Of a stretch of DNA of 64,000 nucleotides, positions 53,478 to 63,797 are shown piece by piece; position 1 is the stretch's first letter; each line of letters opens with the position of its first letter. The position numbers and the translations under genes were made by a program. Location: NCBI RefSeq assembly GCF_003014615.1, contig NZ_PYGI01000023.1:1-64000 (forward strand), given 5' to 3'. The stretch is from Marinobacterium halophilum (GTDB lineage Bacteria > Pseudomonadota > Gammaproteobacteria > Pseudomonadales > Balneatricaceae). The notes beneath the pieces were generated by a model that was given only the letters and a program-made list of their open reading frames with translations, did no database searches and had not been told where the DNA came from.

Positions 53478-53578
53478 CACTCCCTCACTGATGAGATGGA
53501 TCTTGTGTTTCGCCCGAGCGGCCCGCCGGCACAGTGCCTCAATCCGCTTCAGTGCTTATGGCTAAACTAAACGGGGCA

Positions 53579-53635
53579 TGTAAACCAAGTTCTCAGCTTT
53601 TGTGCTAAGTTGTGCCCAGATGTAACAGGATGTAA
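53579..53635 (-). promoter_or_regulatory. Four-repeat operator upstream of qhpA2, matching that of porin1
   Basis: On the minus strand TTACA starts at 53635 and 53625, CACAA at 53614 and 53604, and TTTACA at 53584. Start-to-start spacings are 10, 11, 10 and 20 bp, identical to the porin1 promoter. The tandem ten-mers are TTACATCCTG and TTACATCTGG. It lies about 100 bp upstream of qhpA2 and about 100 bp upstream of the divergent response regulator gene, so that regulator may bind here and control both. Confidence 0.68.
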
Positions 53636-53730
53636 AAATACCTTTCACTTTTGCGCCGCTCAGTTGATATTCCTCCCCGTACCCACTCGCACACCGGTGG
53701 CGACCACCGCAGCAAGAAGAGACCCTGCAG

Positions 53731-54465
53731 ATGAAAACCACACCCGCCGACGCTCATATTCTCATTGTTGAAGATGATCTGGCTTCACGCTCTCTGCTGG
53801 TCAGCTATTTTGAAAACGAAGGCTACCGCGTGTCCGAAACTGATCAGGCCAACAACCTGCGCGAACGCATCGAACGTGAACGCATCGACTTGGTTCTGCT
53901 GGATATCAGTTTGCCTGGCAAGGATGGTCTCACCGTTACCCGCGAGCTGCGTGCCAGTTCCAGCGTCGGTATTATCCTGGTGACCAGCAAGGGCGACGAG
54001 ATCGACCGGATTGTTGGCCTGGAACTGGGGGCAGACGATTATGTTACCAAGCCCTTCAATCCGCGTGAGTTGCTCGTACGCTCCAAGAACCTGCTCTGGC
54101 GGATGTTCAATGCCGACCGGCCACAGACCCAGAGCGACGCGCGGACAACAACCGGCTATCACTTTGAAGGCTGGGTACTGGACCCGCACAAACGCCAATT
54201 GACCAGCCCGGACGGCCAGCACGAGCGTCTGCCCGAGGGCGAATTTAAACTGTTACAGGCGCTGGTCAACCACCCGGGCCAGGTTCTGTCTCGTGATCAG
54301 CTGATGGATGCCATCCATGACCGCGAATGGACACCCAACGACCGTTCCGTCGATGTATTGATCGGCCGTCTGCGGCGCAAGCTGGGCGACAACCCGTCCA
54401 ATCCCCAGCTGATCCTGACCGCCCATGGCGCCGGCTACATGTTCGCTGGCAACACCGGCACATGA
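53731..54465 (+). CDS. OmpR-family response regulator (TorR-like)
   Basis: 244 residues: a receiver domain with the acidic pair VEDD and phospho-acceptor Asp58 in VLLDISLPG, Thr in ILVTSKG and Lys in YVTKPFNP, then a winged-helix DNA-binding domain (FKLLQALVNHPGQVLSRDQL, RSVDVLIGRLRRKL). The set resembles TorR. The 3' end overlaps the hybrid kinase start by 4 bp (ATGA), so they form a two-component system. The divergent qhpA2 promoter carries 10-bp direct repeats of the kind this family binds. Confidence 0.93.
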   Translation: MKTTPADAHILIVEDDLASRSLLVSYFENEGYRVSETDQANNLRERIERERIDLVLLDISLPGKDGLTVTRELRASSSVGIILVTSKGDEIDRIVGLELGADDYVTKPFNPRELLVRSKNLLWRMFNADRPQTQSDARTTTGYHFEGWVLDPHKRQLTSPDGQHERLPEGEFKLLQALVNHPGQVLSRDQLMDAIHDREWTPNDRSVDVLIGRLRRKLGDNPSNPQLILTAHGAGYMFAGNTGT

Positions 54466-57400
54466 AGGCCCCTGAAGGCTACCGCATCTACCGCCAGCTG
54501 CACCGGAGCAACGACTGCCGTATCAGTCGCGCGGTACGACTCAAGGATGGTCGAGATGTGGTCATCAAGCAACTCAACCGCAACCAGTGCAGCCGCGACC
54601 GGTTAAGTCGTTTCCAGCATGAGTACGACATTCTGTCCCGTCTACGCATACGGGGCATCATGGAGCCGCTGGATCTGCTTACGCTGGAGAGCGGTCCGGC
54701 GGCCATCTACATCGACTCCGGCTCGCTGCCACTGCGCCAGCTGATCGTCGAACAGAAACTGGAATGGCCGCAATGGCTGGCGATCGCCATCCGTATCAGC
54801 AACCTGCTCGGTCGGCTGCATGAAGCGGGCATCACCCACAAACAGATCAGCCCCGACCATCTGCTGCTCAACCCCGACACCGGCATGGTTGAGCTGATCG
54901 GTTTTTCCCGCAGCACCGGATTGAGCCGTGAACAGGCCAACTGGCATACACCGGACCTGAGCCAGGAAGGACTGGCCTACATCGCACCGGAACAGACCGG
55001 TCGCATCAACCGCAGTATCGACTACCGCAGCGATTACTACAGCCTGGGTGCCAGCCTGTACGAAATGATGACCGGACGTCCGCCTTTCATGGGTGATGAT
55101 GGCATGGCGCTGGTACACGACCATATTGCCAAACAGCCCGGCTCACCGCATCAGCTCAACCCGCAGCTGCCTGAAATACTGTCGCGGGTAATCCTCAAGT
55201 TGCTGTCCAAGGACGCCGCCCAACGCTATCAATCCAGTGTCGGCCTGATCCACGACCTGCAGCAATGTCTGCAGGCACACCAGCGCCACCAACATGACTT
55301 TACCTTCCAGCCAGGCCAGCAGGATCTCTCGGCACGCTTCCAGATGCCACAGCGTCTCTATGGCCGCGAGCCCCTGTTGCAGCAATTGCGCCAGCAGTAC
55401 GACCGCTGCTGCCGGAGTGAATCTCCGCTGGTCCTGATCACCGGGTATGCCGGTGTAGGCAAGACCAGTCTGGTATATGAACTGCGCCAGTATGTGAACG
55501 AACAGGGTGGCAGTTTCAGCGGTGGCAAGTTTGACCAATTCCGCCGCAACCGCCCCTATTACGCTATTTTTCAGGCACTGCAGGGGCTGGTACGCCAACT
55601 TCTGACCGAACCTGAAGAGCGCATCGAACGCTGGCGACAGCAACTGCTGGACAGCATTGGCAGCCAGGCGCAGGTGCTGCTCAAGTTGATTCCCGAACTG
55701 GAGCTGATCATCGGCAGCCAGCCGGATCTGCCCCCGCTGCCTCCGGCAGATGAACAGAGCCGTTTTTCCCGCCTGTTCACCCAGATGCTGCGTGTACTCG
55801 CATCCCCCAAACGGCCGCTGGTGCTGTTCCTGGATGATCTGCACTGGGCGGATCTGGCCTCGCTGCACCTGATCGAAACACTGGTCAATGTCAGTGCCCC
55901 ACCGGGGTTAATGCTGATCGGCAGTTATCGTGATCACGAACTGAGCGCAACCCATCCACTGCGCACCCTGCTGGAGCGTCTACAACAGAACCCGCAGCCC
56001 CCCCTTGAGCTGGCACTGCAACCGCTGGAGCTGACTGAAGTCAATCAGCTGATCGCTGATACCTTGAAGGTCGAACGCACAACCTGCCACGGCCTCGCCC
56101 GTGCCTGCATGGCAAAAACCCAGGGCAACCCCTTTTTCCTCAGCCAGTTTTTACATGCACTGCATCAGGATGGGTTGATCAGTTTCCGCGAACAGCGCTG
56201 GCAATGGGATGAGGACGCCATCCATTCTCAGGAAATGACCGATAATGTGATCGAGTTGATGGTCAATAAGATCCAGCGTCTGCCACTGGCCACCCAAAAG
56301 GTATTGCCGCTGGCGGCTTGCATCGGCAGCCACTTCAACCTGCGCACCCTGTCTGTCGTTAGCGGGCACCCTCCTCGCGATGTTACCGACCGCCTTTGGC
56401 CTGCCATGAGCGAAGGTTTGATCGTGCCTCAGGATGACAGCTATCGGCTGTTCCAGAACATTGAGCCCGAGCGCACCCGGTTCCGTTTCGTGCATGACAG
56501 AGTGCAGCAAGCGGCCTACTCGCTGATCGCCGATACCGCGCTGGAGCAACTGCATCTGCAAATCGGCCGGCAATTAGAACAGAGTCTCAAACCCGACGAG
56601 ATCGATAGCCGTATCTTCGAGATCAGCAACCATCTCAATCAGGCACAGAAGCTGCTCCAACACGATGATGAACGCCTGCAACTGGCCCGGCTCAACCTGC
56701 GCGCCGGTATTCGGGCACGAGAATCTGCAGCGTTCGACTCTGCACTGGACTACCTCAATACCGGCCTTTCGCTCCTGCCATCACAGTGCTGGCAACGTGA
56801 CTATACTCTGGCTTTGGAGTTGCACACCGCCGCTGCGGACATCGCCAACATCAAGGGCAAGCACGAACAGATGCTGGCCCTGATTCGTACCGTGGAAGCC
56901 CATGCCTCACGACTGCTCGACCGCATCCGGGTGTATCAAATTCTGATCCAGTCGCAAGTCGCCAATAATGAATTCAAACAGGCCTTGCAGACGGCCCAAC
57001 TGGCTTTGCAGCAGCTGGGGGTAAATATGCCCGCCATACCCGGCCGTGGTCAGTTGACCTATGCCGTCACCCGTACCCAGTGGCTGTTACGCCGGATGCC
57101 CCCGGAAAAAATATTGCAGCTACCAGCCATGGAAGATCCGCAACTACTGGCTGCGATGCCGATCCTGGCCAGCATGTTTGGCGCGATCAAATTCTCCAGT
57201 TCAGAGCTACGCCCGCTGGTCATGGCACGCCAGGTCGAGCTGACCCTCAAACACGGCCTCAGTCCTTTGGCCGCACTGGCCTTTGCCGGTTATGGCGGCG
57301 TGCTCTGCGGCCAGTTCAATGCCATCGACCAAGGCTATCGGCTGGGAAAACTGGCGTTACAACTGGACGAGCAAAACTTGTCAACGCTCACTCACCACCG

Positions 57401-60400
57401 CACGCTGACGCTGTTCGACTGCTATATTCGCCACTATCGTGAACCGCTGAAACACTGCATGGAGTCCTTGCTCAACGCCCATCAACTGGCACTGGATGCG
57501 GGTGATATGGAATGGAGCGCCTACGCACTGGCGGCTTATATCCAGTATGTGTTCCCGCTGTGCCGCAATCTGGATGAGCTGCAGCCCAAGCTGGAGCAGT
57601 ATGCCAAGTTGCTGGCTGAATCCGGTCAGCAGCAATCGCTGCAGTATTCTCAGTTTGTGCTGCAAACCATGGAGAACCTGCGCGGCCAATGTGCCGATCC
57701 GACCCGTTTCGACGGTCGCTTCTACCATGAAGAGCGCAACCTGGCCGAGCTGAAACGCGAGAACCACCGCACCGCAATCAGCCTGCACCACTTCTATAAA
57801 AGCCTGCTGTGCTACCTGTTCAATCAACCGGCTGAGGCCTACCGGCACAGCGAAGCCGGTATGGCCCTGCGCGCCTCAATCAGCGGTACACTGACGGTGC
57901 CCTGGCTGCAATTGATCAATGCGCTGAGCATACTGGCTCTGTTGCCGCAGACCCATATCCTGCAGCAACCGGCACGACTGAAAAAAGTCCACCAAACATT
58001 GCGATACCTACGCAAGCTGGCTCGCTTTTCGCCGGAAAATCATCGTCATCATGCTGATCTGCTGCAAGCCGAGCTGTACCGCCGTCGACACCAATACACC
58101 CGCGCCATGGACCTGTATGAGCAGGCGATCGAACATGCCCGTCAGCAAGGATTTGTGCTGGATGAAGCGATGGTGTCCGAACTGGCCGGTCAGTTCTATC
58201 TTGATTGGGACAAACCCGGCATTGCCCGCACCTATTTGCAGGACGCGTACGAACGCTACGCCGACTGGGGCGGCCGCGCCAAGCTGGAGCAGATGCAGCA
58301 GCAGTACCCGTTCACCCTGGAGCGATCCCTGCGGCACCTGGACGATCCACACCCTCAGGATAACGCCTCCGGCGGGCTACCGTTAGACAACCGCGCCTTT
58401 GATATCAACTCAGTAATCCACGCATCCCAGGCCATCTCTGACGAAATCGTGTTGGAGCGACTCCTGGAGCGACTGATGCAGCTGGCCTTGCAGAATGCCG
58501 GTGCGCAGCGGGCCATACTGATCATGCGCCGTGCGCAGGAGTTGTTTCTGGAAGCCGAAATCTGCCTTAATCAGGCACCACGCATATTCAATGCCCGGCC
58601 GCTGGAGCACAGCGAAGCCCTGCTGCCACTGAGCATTATTCACTACGTCGCACGTACCAAAGACGACGTAGTACTCGGCAATGCCACCGAGCACCAGATG
58701 TTTCAACAGGATTCCTATATCCGCCAGCATCAGCCGCGCTCACTGCTGGCGATGCCGATTCTGTACCACGGCGAACTGACTGCCATTCTGTATCTGGAGC
58801 ATTCGGAGAGTCGTGATATTTTCAACCGCGACCGGCTCAAAACACTGCAGATGCTGGCATCTCAGGCCGCGATTTCAATCGAAAACGCCAAGCTCTATCA
58901 GAGTCTGGCGCAATCCGAGCGCGAGTATCGCTCATTATTCGAAAACTCCAGCGAAGGCATTTTCCGCATTGATCGGCGTGGCCACTTCATATCGGCCAAC
59001 CCCGCGCTGGTCAAACTGCTCGGTTACGCCAGTGCTGGACAGTTCCTGGGCACTGTCACCGATGTCATCCGCGACTGCTTCGTTGACCGCAAGGAATGCC
59101 ACCAGTTTCTTGCCCAGCTTAACCGCCATGAACGGGTACTGGGCTTCGAGACCCGCTGGCACCGTCAGGACGGCAGCGAGGTATTCATCTCCATTTCCGC
59201 GCACTGCATCACCGATGAACAGCAGATGCTGACCTACTATGAAGGCTCGCTGACCGACATCAGCGAGCGCAAGGCCAAGGAAAAAGCGGAACTCGCACGC
59301 GAAAAGGCGGAAGCCGCCAGTGAGGCAAAAAGCCAGTTTCTGGCCACCATGAGCCACGAAATTCGCACCCCGATGAACGGCATTCTCGGCATGGCCCAGC
59401 TGCTGATGCGCTCGGAGCTCGGTGCCCACCAGCACCAGCAGGTCGACTCCATCTACCGCTCGGGCCAGTCACTGCTGAGTATCCTCAACGACGTGCTCGA
59501 CTTCACCAAGATCGAAGCCGGACAGATGGAGCTGGAACAGACAGAGTTCAGCCTTCACGAGCTGTTGGAGCAGTTGAAACAACTGCTGATCCCCATGGCA
59601 CAGGAGAAGCAACTGGACCTGATTCTGCGCCCCGACCCGGCCCTGCCCGACCGGCTGCTGGGTGATCCGCGGGCGCTCAATCAGGTACTGCTCAATCTGT
59701 GTACCAATGCGCTCAAGTTCACCGCCGAAGGTTATGTCCTGATCAAGGCGCGTCTGCTGGCCGACCAGGGCGATGGCCGCTGCCATATCCATTTCGAAGT
59801 GGAAGACAGCGGCATCGGTATTCCGCTGGCTGCTCACCCACGCATATTCATGCACTTCAGCCAAGCCGACAGCTCGATCACCCGTCGCTTCGGTGGCACC
59901 GGATTAGGGTTGTCGATCTGCAAGCGACTGGTGGAATTGCAAGGCGGCGAGGTCGGCTTTGACAGCCGTCCCGGTGAAGGCAGCCGCTTCTGGGCCGAAT
60001 TGGCATATCCGGTTATGGAGCATGCCACTGCCGCTTCGACCGCTGCTACACCACTTGTTGCAACGCAACGCTCGCAGCGGCTGGATATCCTGCTAGTGGA
60101 AGACACGCCGATCAACCAGCAGGTCACCGTAGGGCTGCTGGAATCGGAGGGTCACAGCGTCAGCGTCGCCGACGACGGCTACACTGCGCTGTCGATGCAC
60201 AACGATCATGCTTATGACCTGGTACTGATGGATATCCATCTGCCCGATATGGACGGCATCGAGACAACACAGCGCATGCGTCAACACAGTGATCCGTCAC
60301 GTGCCCAAGTGCGCATCATCGCGCTGACCGCATCGGTTACTCCCACCGAAATTCGCCGCTACCAGCACGCCGGTATGGATGCCGTGGTCAGCAAGCCGCT

Positions 60401-60803
60401 GCAGTTCGACGAGCTCAACCGCTTGCTACGCCAACATCCACCCGTGAACGGTGCCGATCTGGTTGGACCCGCCCCACCTGCAGCGCTGCTCAACACCACG
60501 TTGCTCAACCAGCATCTCTGCATGTTGGGACAAGAACGCTTTCACGGCCTGTGCCAGCAGATGAATATACAATGCCTTGACCTGCTACAGGAATTGGAAC
60601 AAGCCGCACCGAGTGAACAGGTGCCACTGCTGCACAAGCTGGGGGGAACGCTGAGTAATTTCGGCATGCAGCAGGCAGCTGAACTGAGTCGGCAGTTGGA
60701 ACAACAGTCGCATTGCTCTGAGGCTGAACTGGACCGGCTGATTCCGCTCTGCCGCTCCAGTCTGAACGAACTTCAGGCCCGCTTTGCACATCAGCGGCCC
60801 TGA
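54462..60803 (+). CDS. Giant hybrid sensor kinase: pseudokinase-ATPase-GAF-PAS-HK-REC-Hpt
   Basis: 2113 residues. (1) A Ser/Thr-kinase-like domain, about 1-270: Lys36 in VVIKQL is kept, but the catalytic loop reads HKQISPDH (Gln128 in place of Asp) and the DFG site reads IGFS (Gly147), so it looks catalytically dead. (2) An AAA/STAND ATPase: Walker [10 protein letters not shown] (Lys334), Walker [10 protein letters not shown] (Asp458), with long helical repeats to about 1300. (3) GAF about 1313-1477; (4) PAS about 1486-1600; (5) HisKA with His1632 in [10 protein letters not shown], and HATPase; (6) REC with Asp1924; (7) Hpt with His2058 in [11 protein letters not shown] 54462 overlaps the regulator stop; a longer frame from 54327 is not used. 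It probably phosphorylates that regulator by phosphorelay. Confidence 0.93.
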   Translation: MKAPEGYRIYRQLHRSNDCRISRAVRLKDGRDVVIKQLNRNQCSRDRLSRFQHEYDILSRLRIRGIMEPLDLLTLESGPAAIYIDSGSLPLRQLIVEQKLEWPQWLAIAIRISNLLGRLHEAGITHKQISPDHLLLNPDTGMVELIGFSRSTGLSREQANWHTPDLSQEGLAYIAPEQTGRINRSIDYRSDYYSLGASLYEMMTGRPPFMGDDGMALVHDHIAKQPGSPHQLNPQLPEILSRVILKLLSKDAAQRYQSSVGLIHDLQQCLQAHQRHQHDFTFQPGQQDLSARFQMPQRLYGREPLLQQLRQQYDRCCRSESPLVLITGYAGVGKTSLVYELRQYVNEQGGSFSGGKFDQFRRNRPYYAIFQALQGLVRQLLTEPEERIERWRQQLLDSIGSQAQVLLKLIPELELIIGSQPDLPPLPPADEQSRFSRLFTQMLRVLASPKRPLVLFLDDLHWADLASLHLIETLVNVSAPPGLMLIGSYRDHELSATHPLRTLLERLQQNPQPPLELALQPLELTEVNQLIADTLKVERTTCHGLARACMAKTQGNPFFLSQFLHALHQDGLISFREQRWQWDEDAIHSQEMTDNVIELMVNKIQRLPLATQKVLPLAACIGSHFNLRTLSVVSGHPPRDVTDRLWPAMSEGLIVPQDDSYRLFQNIEPERTRFRFVHDRVQQAAYSLIADTALEQLHLQIGRQLEQSLKPDEIDSRIFEISNHLNQAQKLLQHDDERLQLARLNLRAGIRARESAAFDSALDYLNTGLSLLPSQCWQRDYTLALELHTAAADIANIKGKHEQMLALIRTVEAHASRLLDRIRVYQILIQSQVANNEFKQALQTAQLALQQLGVNMPAIPGRGQLTYAVTRTQWLLRRMPPEKILQLPAMEDPQLLAAMPILASMFGAIKFSSSELRPLVMARQVELTLKHGLSPLAALAFAGYGGVLCGQFNAIDQGYRLGKLALQLDEQNLSTLTHHRTLTLFDCYIRHYREPLKHCMESLLNAHQLALDAGDMEWSAYALAAYIQYVFPLCRNLDELQPKLEQYAKLLAESGQQQSLQYSQFVLQTMENLRGQCADPTRFDGRFYHEERNLAELKRENHRTAISLHHFYKSLLCYLFNQPAEAYRHSEAGMALRASISGTLTVPWLQLINALSILALLPQTHILQQPARLKKVHQTLRYLRKLARFSPENHRHHADLLQAELYRRRHQYTRAMDLYEQAIEHARQQGFVLDEAMVSELAGQFYLDWDKPGIARTYLQDAYERYADWGGRAKLEQMQQQYPFTLERSLRHLDDPHPQDNASGGLPLDNRAFDINSVIHASQAISDEIVLERLLERLMQLALQNAGAQRAILIMRRAQELFLEAEICLNQAPRIFNARPLEHSEALLPLSIIHYVARTKDDVVLGNATEHQMFQQDSYIRQHQPRSLLAMPILYHGELTAILYLEHSESRDIFNRDRLKTLQMLASQAAISIENAKLYQSLAQSEREYRSLFENSSEGIFRIDRRGHFISANPALVKLLGYASAGQFLGTVTDVIRDCFVDRKECHQFLAQLNRHERVLGFETRWHRQDGSEVFISISAHCITDEQQMLTYYEGSLTDISERKAKEKAELAREKAEAASEAKSQFLATMSHEIRTPMNGILGMAQLLMRSELGAHQHQQVDSIYRSGQSLLSILNDVLDFTKIEAGQMELEQTEFSLHELLEQLKQLLIPMAQEKQLDLILRPDPALPDRLLGDPRALNQVLLNLCTNALKFTAEGYVLIKARLLADQGDGRCHIHFEVEDSGIGIPLAAHPRIFMHFSQADSSITRRFGGTGLGLSICKRLVELQGGEVGFDSRPGEGSRFWAELAYPVMEHATAASTAATPLVATQRSQRLDILLVEDTPINQQVTVGLLESEGHSVSVADDGYTALSMHNDHAYDLVLMDIHLPDMDGIETTQRMRQHSDPSRAQVRIIALTASVTPTEIRRYQHAGMDAVVSKPLQFDELNRLLRQHPPVNGADLVGPAPPAALLNTTLLNQHLCMLGQERFHGLCQQMNIQCLDLLQELEQAAPSEQVPLLHKLGGTLSNFGMQQAAELSRQLEQQSHCSEAELDRLIPLCRSSLNELQARFAHQRP

Positions 60804-60808
60804 AAGCA

Positions 60809-63124
60809 CTAGCCGTAGACAACCTGTCCGGGGTGTTGGCGATAGTGCCGCACCTCTTCGACACTCAATGCCCGGCTGAACAGATGTCCCTGTACTTCAT
60901 CACATCCGGCCAGCTTCAGGTATACCAGCTGATCCGGTGTCTCCACCCCCTTGGCCGCCACCTGCAACTGCAGTTTCTTGGCCAGGGAGATCGTTGCAGA
61001 CAGCAGAATATTGTCATCGAAGCTGTTGCGGATATCACGCAGAAACGATGGGTCCAACTTGATCCGGCTGAACGGTAACCGGTGAATCTGATCCAGACTC
61101 ACGCCCCGGCTGCCGAAATCGTCCAGTGTCAGCCCGATGCCGCGTTGCTGCAACCCCTGCAACATGGCGATCTGTTCCGTCTGCAGCGTTTCCAGATCCT
61201 GCTCACGAATTTCCAGCTCCAGCCAGGCCGGATCGATATCATACTGCGTGATCACAGCATCAAGCTGTTGCGCCAGGGCCGGCACCTGCAACTGGGACAA
61301 ACTGAGGTTAATGGCCACCGGCAGGACCGACACCGCCTCGGTGCGCCACTGTTGCAACTGATGACAGACGCGCTCCAGCACCCACTCGGTCAGATCAGGC
61401 ATCAGCGCCAACGATTCAGCCACCGGCAACCACTGCGCCGGGGGCAACAGACCAAATTCGGGGCTATTCCACCGCACCAATGCCTCAAAACCGGTCGGCT
61501 CATAACCCGGCAAGGCCACCCTTGGCTGTAAATGCACCTGAATCTGCCCTGCGGCCATAGCGGCGGGCAACAGACGAGCCAGATGTGCCGCATCCGCATC
61601 TGGCGCGTTAAATGCGGTATCAAAAAGGGCATACTGACCACGCCCGCTCTGCTTGGCCTTGTACATTGCCATGTCCGCGTGCTTGACCAACGTCTCGATA
61701 TCCATGCCATCCTGAGGTGATAATGCCACCCCGATGCTGGGGCTGGTACTCAACGCAGATCCTTGTAACGCGGCATAAGGCGCTGACAGTTCCCGCACTA
61801 ACTGCCCCACTTTTTCTTCAATATCCGCACGCTGTTTCACGCCGGTTAGCATCAACACGAATTCGTCACCGCCGAAGCGGCTGACGATATCGGTCTCGCG
61901 CAGCAGACTCGTCAGTCGTTCGGCAACCGCTTGCAGCAGTCGATCACCCACCTTATGACCCAAGGTATCGTTGATCGCCTTGAACCGATCCAGATCGATA
62001 AAACAGACTGCTGTAAACCGCCCCTGGCGCTTGGAGCCTAACAGGTGGGAGTGCGCCAGCTCCAGAAACAGACGACGGTTATACAAACCGGTCAGAGGGT
62101 CCCGTGAGGCGGCCTCCAGTGTTTGCTGATGCTCCAAACGCAAGGTATTCAGCAAGGCCTGGTTACGCTGTTCCGAACGCTCCAGCGCACACAGCTGCTC
62201 TTCGCGGCCATGCATCATCCATAACAGCCATACCAGTCCAATCACCACGACCAGGCTCAGCAACAATACAATGAGAATATGCTCTGCCCGCTGCTCACGA
62301 TAGAGCGCCAGCACTTCGTGTTCGGCCTGGCGCATGACGACCACGAAGGGGAATGCATTCAGGCGATGGAACAGACTCATAAACACCTGACTATTAGTCA
62401 GATCAACGGCACTGAAATGCCCCTCATGCAGCCGTGAGCGCAGGATCAGACTGTTATCGAAATGACCCTCGCTGCGTACCAGACCACCGCGTTCAACCTG
62501 CACCAGTGTATCGCCACGGTCGGTCAAAATCTGGATGCTGGCCTGCTCGCCCAGATCCAGCCGTTGATACAGGTTAAGCAGATATCCCAGATTCAGGTCC
62601 AGCAACAGATGGCAACAGCCTTGCTCGGCTGTGCCTGCAGGCAACAACAACGGTAACGATCCGACTTCATCCATGGCCACCTGCGGCAAGGCACGCAACA
62701 CTGATGGCTGACGGCCACCTTCTGCTGCCAACAGGTCAAGGTCAAGCCGCTGCCGACTGCCCGACCCAGTGGTATAAACCAAATTGCCATCATGATCATA
62801 GAGACTGAGACGGCTGAATACGGAGTCCGCCAGCATTAATGCCGCCATATCCGTTGTTTGAGTCACTGGCGAAAGTCCGCCTTTATCATGGATCAACGCA
62901 CGCAGGGTTCTGGCACGGTCGAGCACCTGCTCCAGGTTTTCCGCCACAGTAAAGGACAAGTTGCTCAAGGCGACCGCTTGGGTATCCAGCGTCTGTTCAC
63001 GGCGTTCATGCAACTGCAGCAGGGTAAACAGCCAGACCGCCACCAGCAACAGCAAGGCAAACAGGGCCACACCCACCTGCGGGGAGGTCAAGGAAACGGG
63101 ATCGCGTTCTAATGGAGGGCTCAA
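60809..63124 (-). CDS. GGDEF-EAL protein with altered EAL site
   Basis: 771 residues: helix near 20-40, a periplasmic Cache-like sensor, a second helix (ILIVLLLSLVVVIGLVWLLW), GGDEF with RFGGDEF near 414, and EAL with FEALVRW near 545. The EAL domain keeps Asn in INLSLSQ, LEIREQ, TLDDFGS and Lys in SRIKLDP, but the usual AEGVE reads AAKGVE near 721, replacing a metal-site Glu with Lys. So diguanylate cyclase activity is likely and phosphodiesterase activity doubtful. The frame starts with a TTG at 63124 right after a stop; no Shine-Dalgarno is obvious. It converges on the giant kinase, with 5 bp between the stops. Confidence 0.88.
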   Translation of the reverse strand: MSPPLERDPVSLTSPQVGVALFALLLLVAVWLFTLLQLHERREQTLDTQAVALSNLSFTVAENLEQVLDRARTLRALIHDKGGLSPVTQTTDMAALMLADSVFSRLSLYDHDGNLVYTTGSGSRQRLDLDLLAAEGGRQPSVLRALPQVAMDEVGSLPLLLPAGTAEQGCCHLLLDLNLGYLLNLYQRLDLGEQASIQILTDRGDTLVQVERGGLVRSEGHFDNSLILRSRLHEGHFSAVDLTNSQVFMSLFHRLNAFPFVVVMRQAEHEVLALYREQRAEHILIVLLLSLVVVIGLVWLLWMMHGREEQLCALERSEQRNQALLNTLRLEHQQTLEAASRDPLTGLYNRRLFLELAHSHLLGSKRQGRFTAVCFIDLDRFKAINDTLGHKVGDRLLQAVAERLTSLLRETDIVSRFGGDEFVLMLTGVKQRADIEEKVGQLVRELSAPYAALQGSALSTSPSIGVALSPQDGMDIETLVKHADMAMYKAKQSGRGQYALFDTAFNAPDADAAHLARLLPAAMAAGQIQVHLQPRVALPGYEPTGFEALVRWNSPEFGLLPPAQWLPVAESLALMPDLTEWVLERVCHQLQQWRTEAVSVLPVAINLSLSQLQVPALAQQLDAVITQYDIDPAWLELEIREQDLETLQTEQIAMLQGLQQRGIGLTLDDFGSRGVSLDQIHRLPFSRIKLDPSFLRDIRNSFDDNILLSATISLAKKLQLQVAAKGVETPDQLVYLKLAGCDEVQGHLFSRALSVEEVRHYRQHPGQVVYG

Positions 63125-63221
63125 TTAGCTGTCTCGACTTTTTCCTGTAGTCACGCAAAATTCTGTAATCAGAGCGCGACAATATAGGGAAGCTAGCAAC
63201 AGCAGATGACATTTAAATGAA

Positions 63222-63247
63222 AAAACGCGACCCGGAGGTCGCGTTTT
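63222..63247 (-). terminator. Intrinsic terminator after the lipoprotein gene
   Basis: An 11-bp perfect stem, AAAACGCGACC (63222-63232) with GGTCGCGTTTT (63237-63247), has a four-base loop and T-runs on both sides. It ends the lipoprotein transcript. Confidence 0.88.
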
Positions 63248-63268
63248 AAGTGAGTAAACTGGTTGCGC

Positions 63269-63712
63269 TTACAGTGATTCTGTTTTTGCTGCGCCCTGAG
63301 TATCGTCGGACTCAGAATCCTGCTTCATGGCATCCATCTTGTCACGGGCATCCTGCTCCAGCTCGGCGGCTTTTTCAGCTGCCTGCTCACCCAACTCACG
63401 GGCACCGCTTTCCGCCTGATCATACGCATCAGCAGCGTCCTGCTTGATCTGTGACCCCATTTCTGCAGCCTTGTCCGCCATTTCAGCAGTTGTTTCACGG
63501 GCATTGGTTTCGGCTTCTTTCATCACGTCGCCTGCCGCCTGCATTGTTTCACCCGCTTCTTTCTTCAGCGTATCCATCGCTGACGGCTCGGCCGGTTGTT
63601 CGGTCACTGGTGCCTGGCGAGTCTCCTCGGTTGTCGCCTTGTCATCACCACAGCCAACCAGCAATACCGTCGATGCCAATACCGCAGACCCTACCATCGT
63701 GTACCAGTTCAT
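63269..63712 (-). CDS. Coiled-coil lipoprotein, unrecognised
   Basis: 147 residues: a lipoprotein signal peptide with lipobox LLVGC, a Pro/Glu/Thr-rich linker, then a long highly charged helix of Ala/Glu/Lys/Met repeats (ETMQAAGDVMKEAETNA, DKAAEMGSQIKQDAADAYDQ, EQAAEKAAELEQDARDKM) predicted as coiled coil. The composition resembles Lea-like or apolipoprotein-like stress and envelope proteins. ATG 63712 has AGGAG eight bases upstream. Function unknown; probably monocistronic, with its own terminator. Confidence 0.85.
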   Translation of the reverse strand: MNWYTMVGSAVLASTVLLVGCGDDKATTEETRQAPVTEQPAEPSAMDTLKKEAGETMQAAGDVMKEAETNARETTAEMADKAAEMGSQIKQDAADAYDQAESGARELGEQAAEKAAELEQDARDKMDAMKQDSESDDTQGAAKTESL

Positions 63713-63797
63713 ATGCTTCACTCCTGTTGATTACCGCATGTTTGTATAGGTCATCAGTATAGACAATACAACTGAGTGCAATCTGAATGTGCCAGTG

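Noticed and set aside
53604-53618. Sigma-54-like TGGGCACAACTTAGC (minus strand) upstream of qhpA2
   Set aside because: GG-N10-GC spacing fits, but the boxes are poor and the sequence overlaps the repeat array shared with porin1, where porin1 has no such match.
54327-54461. N-terminal extension of the giant kinase
   Set aside because: It is out of frame inside the response regulator gene and has Arg/Pro-rich noise; ATG 54462 in an ATGA overlap is the natural start.
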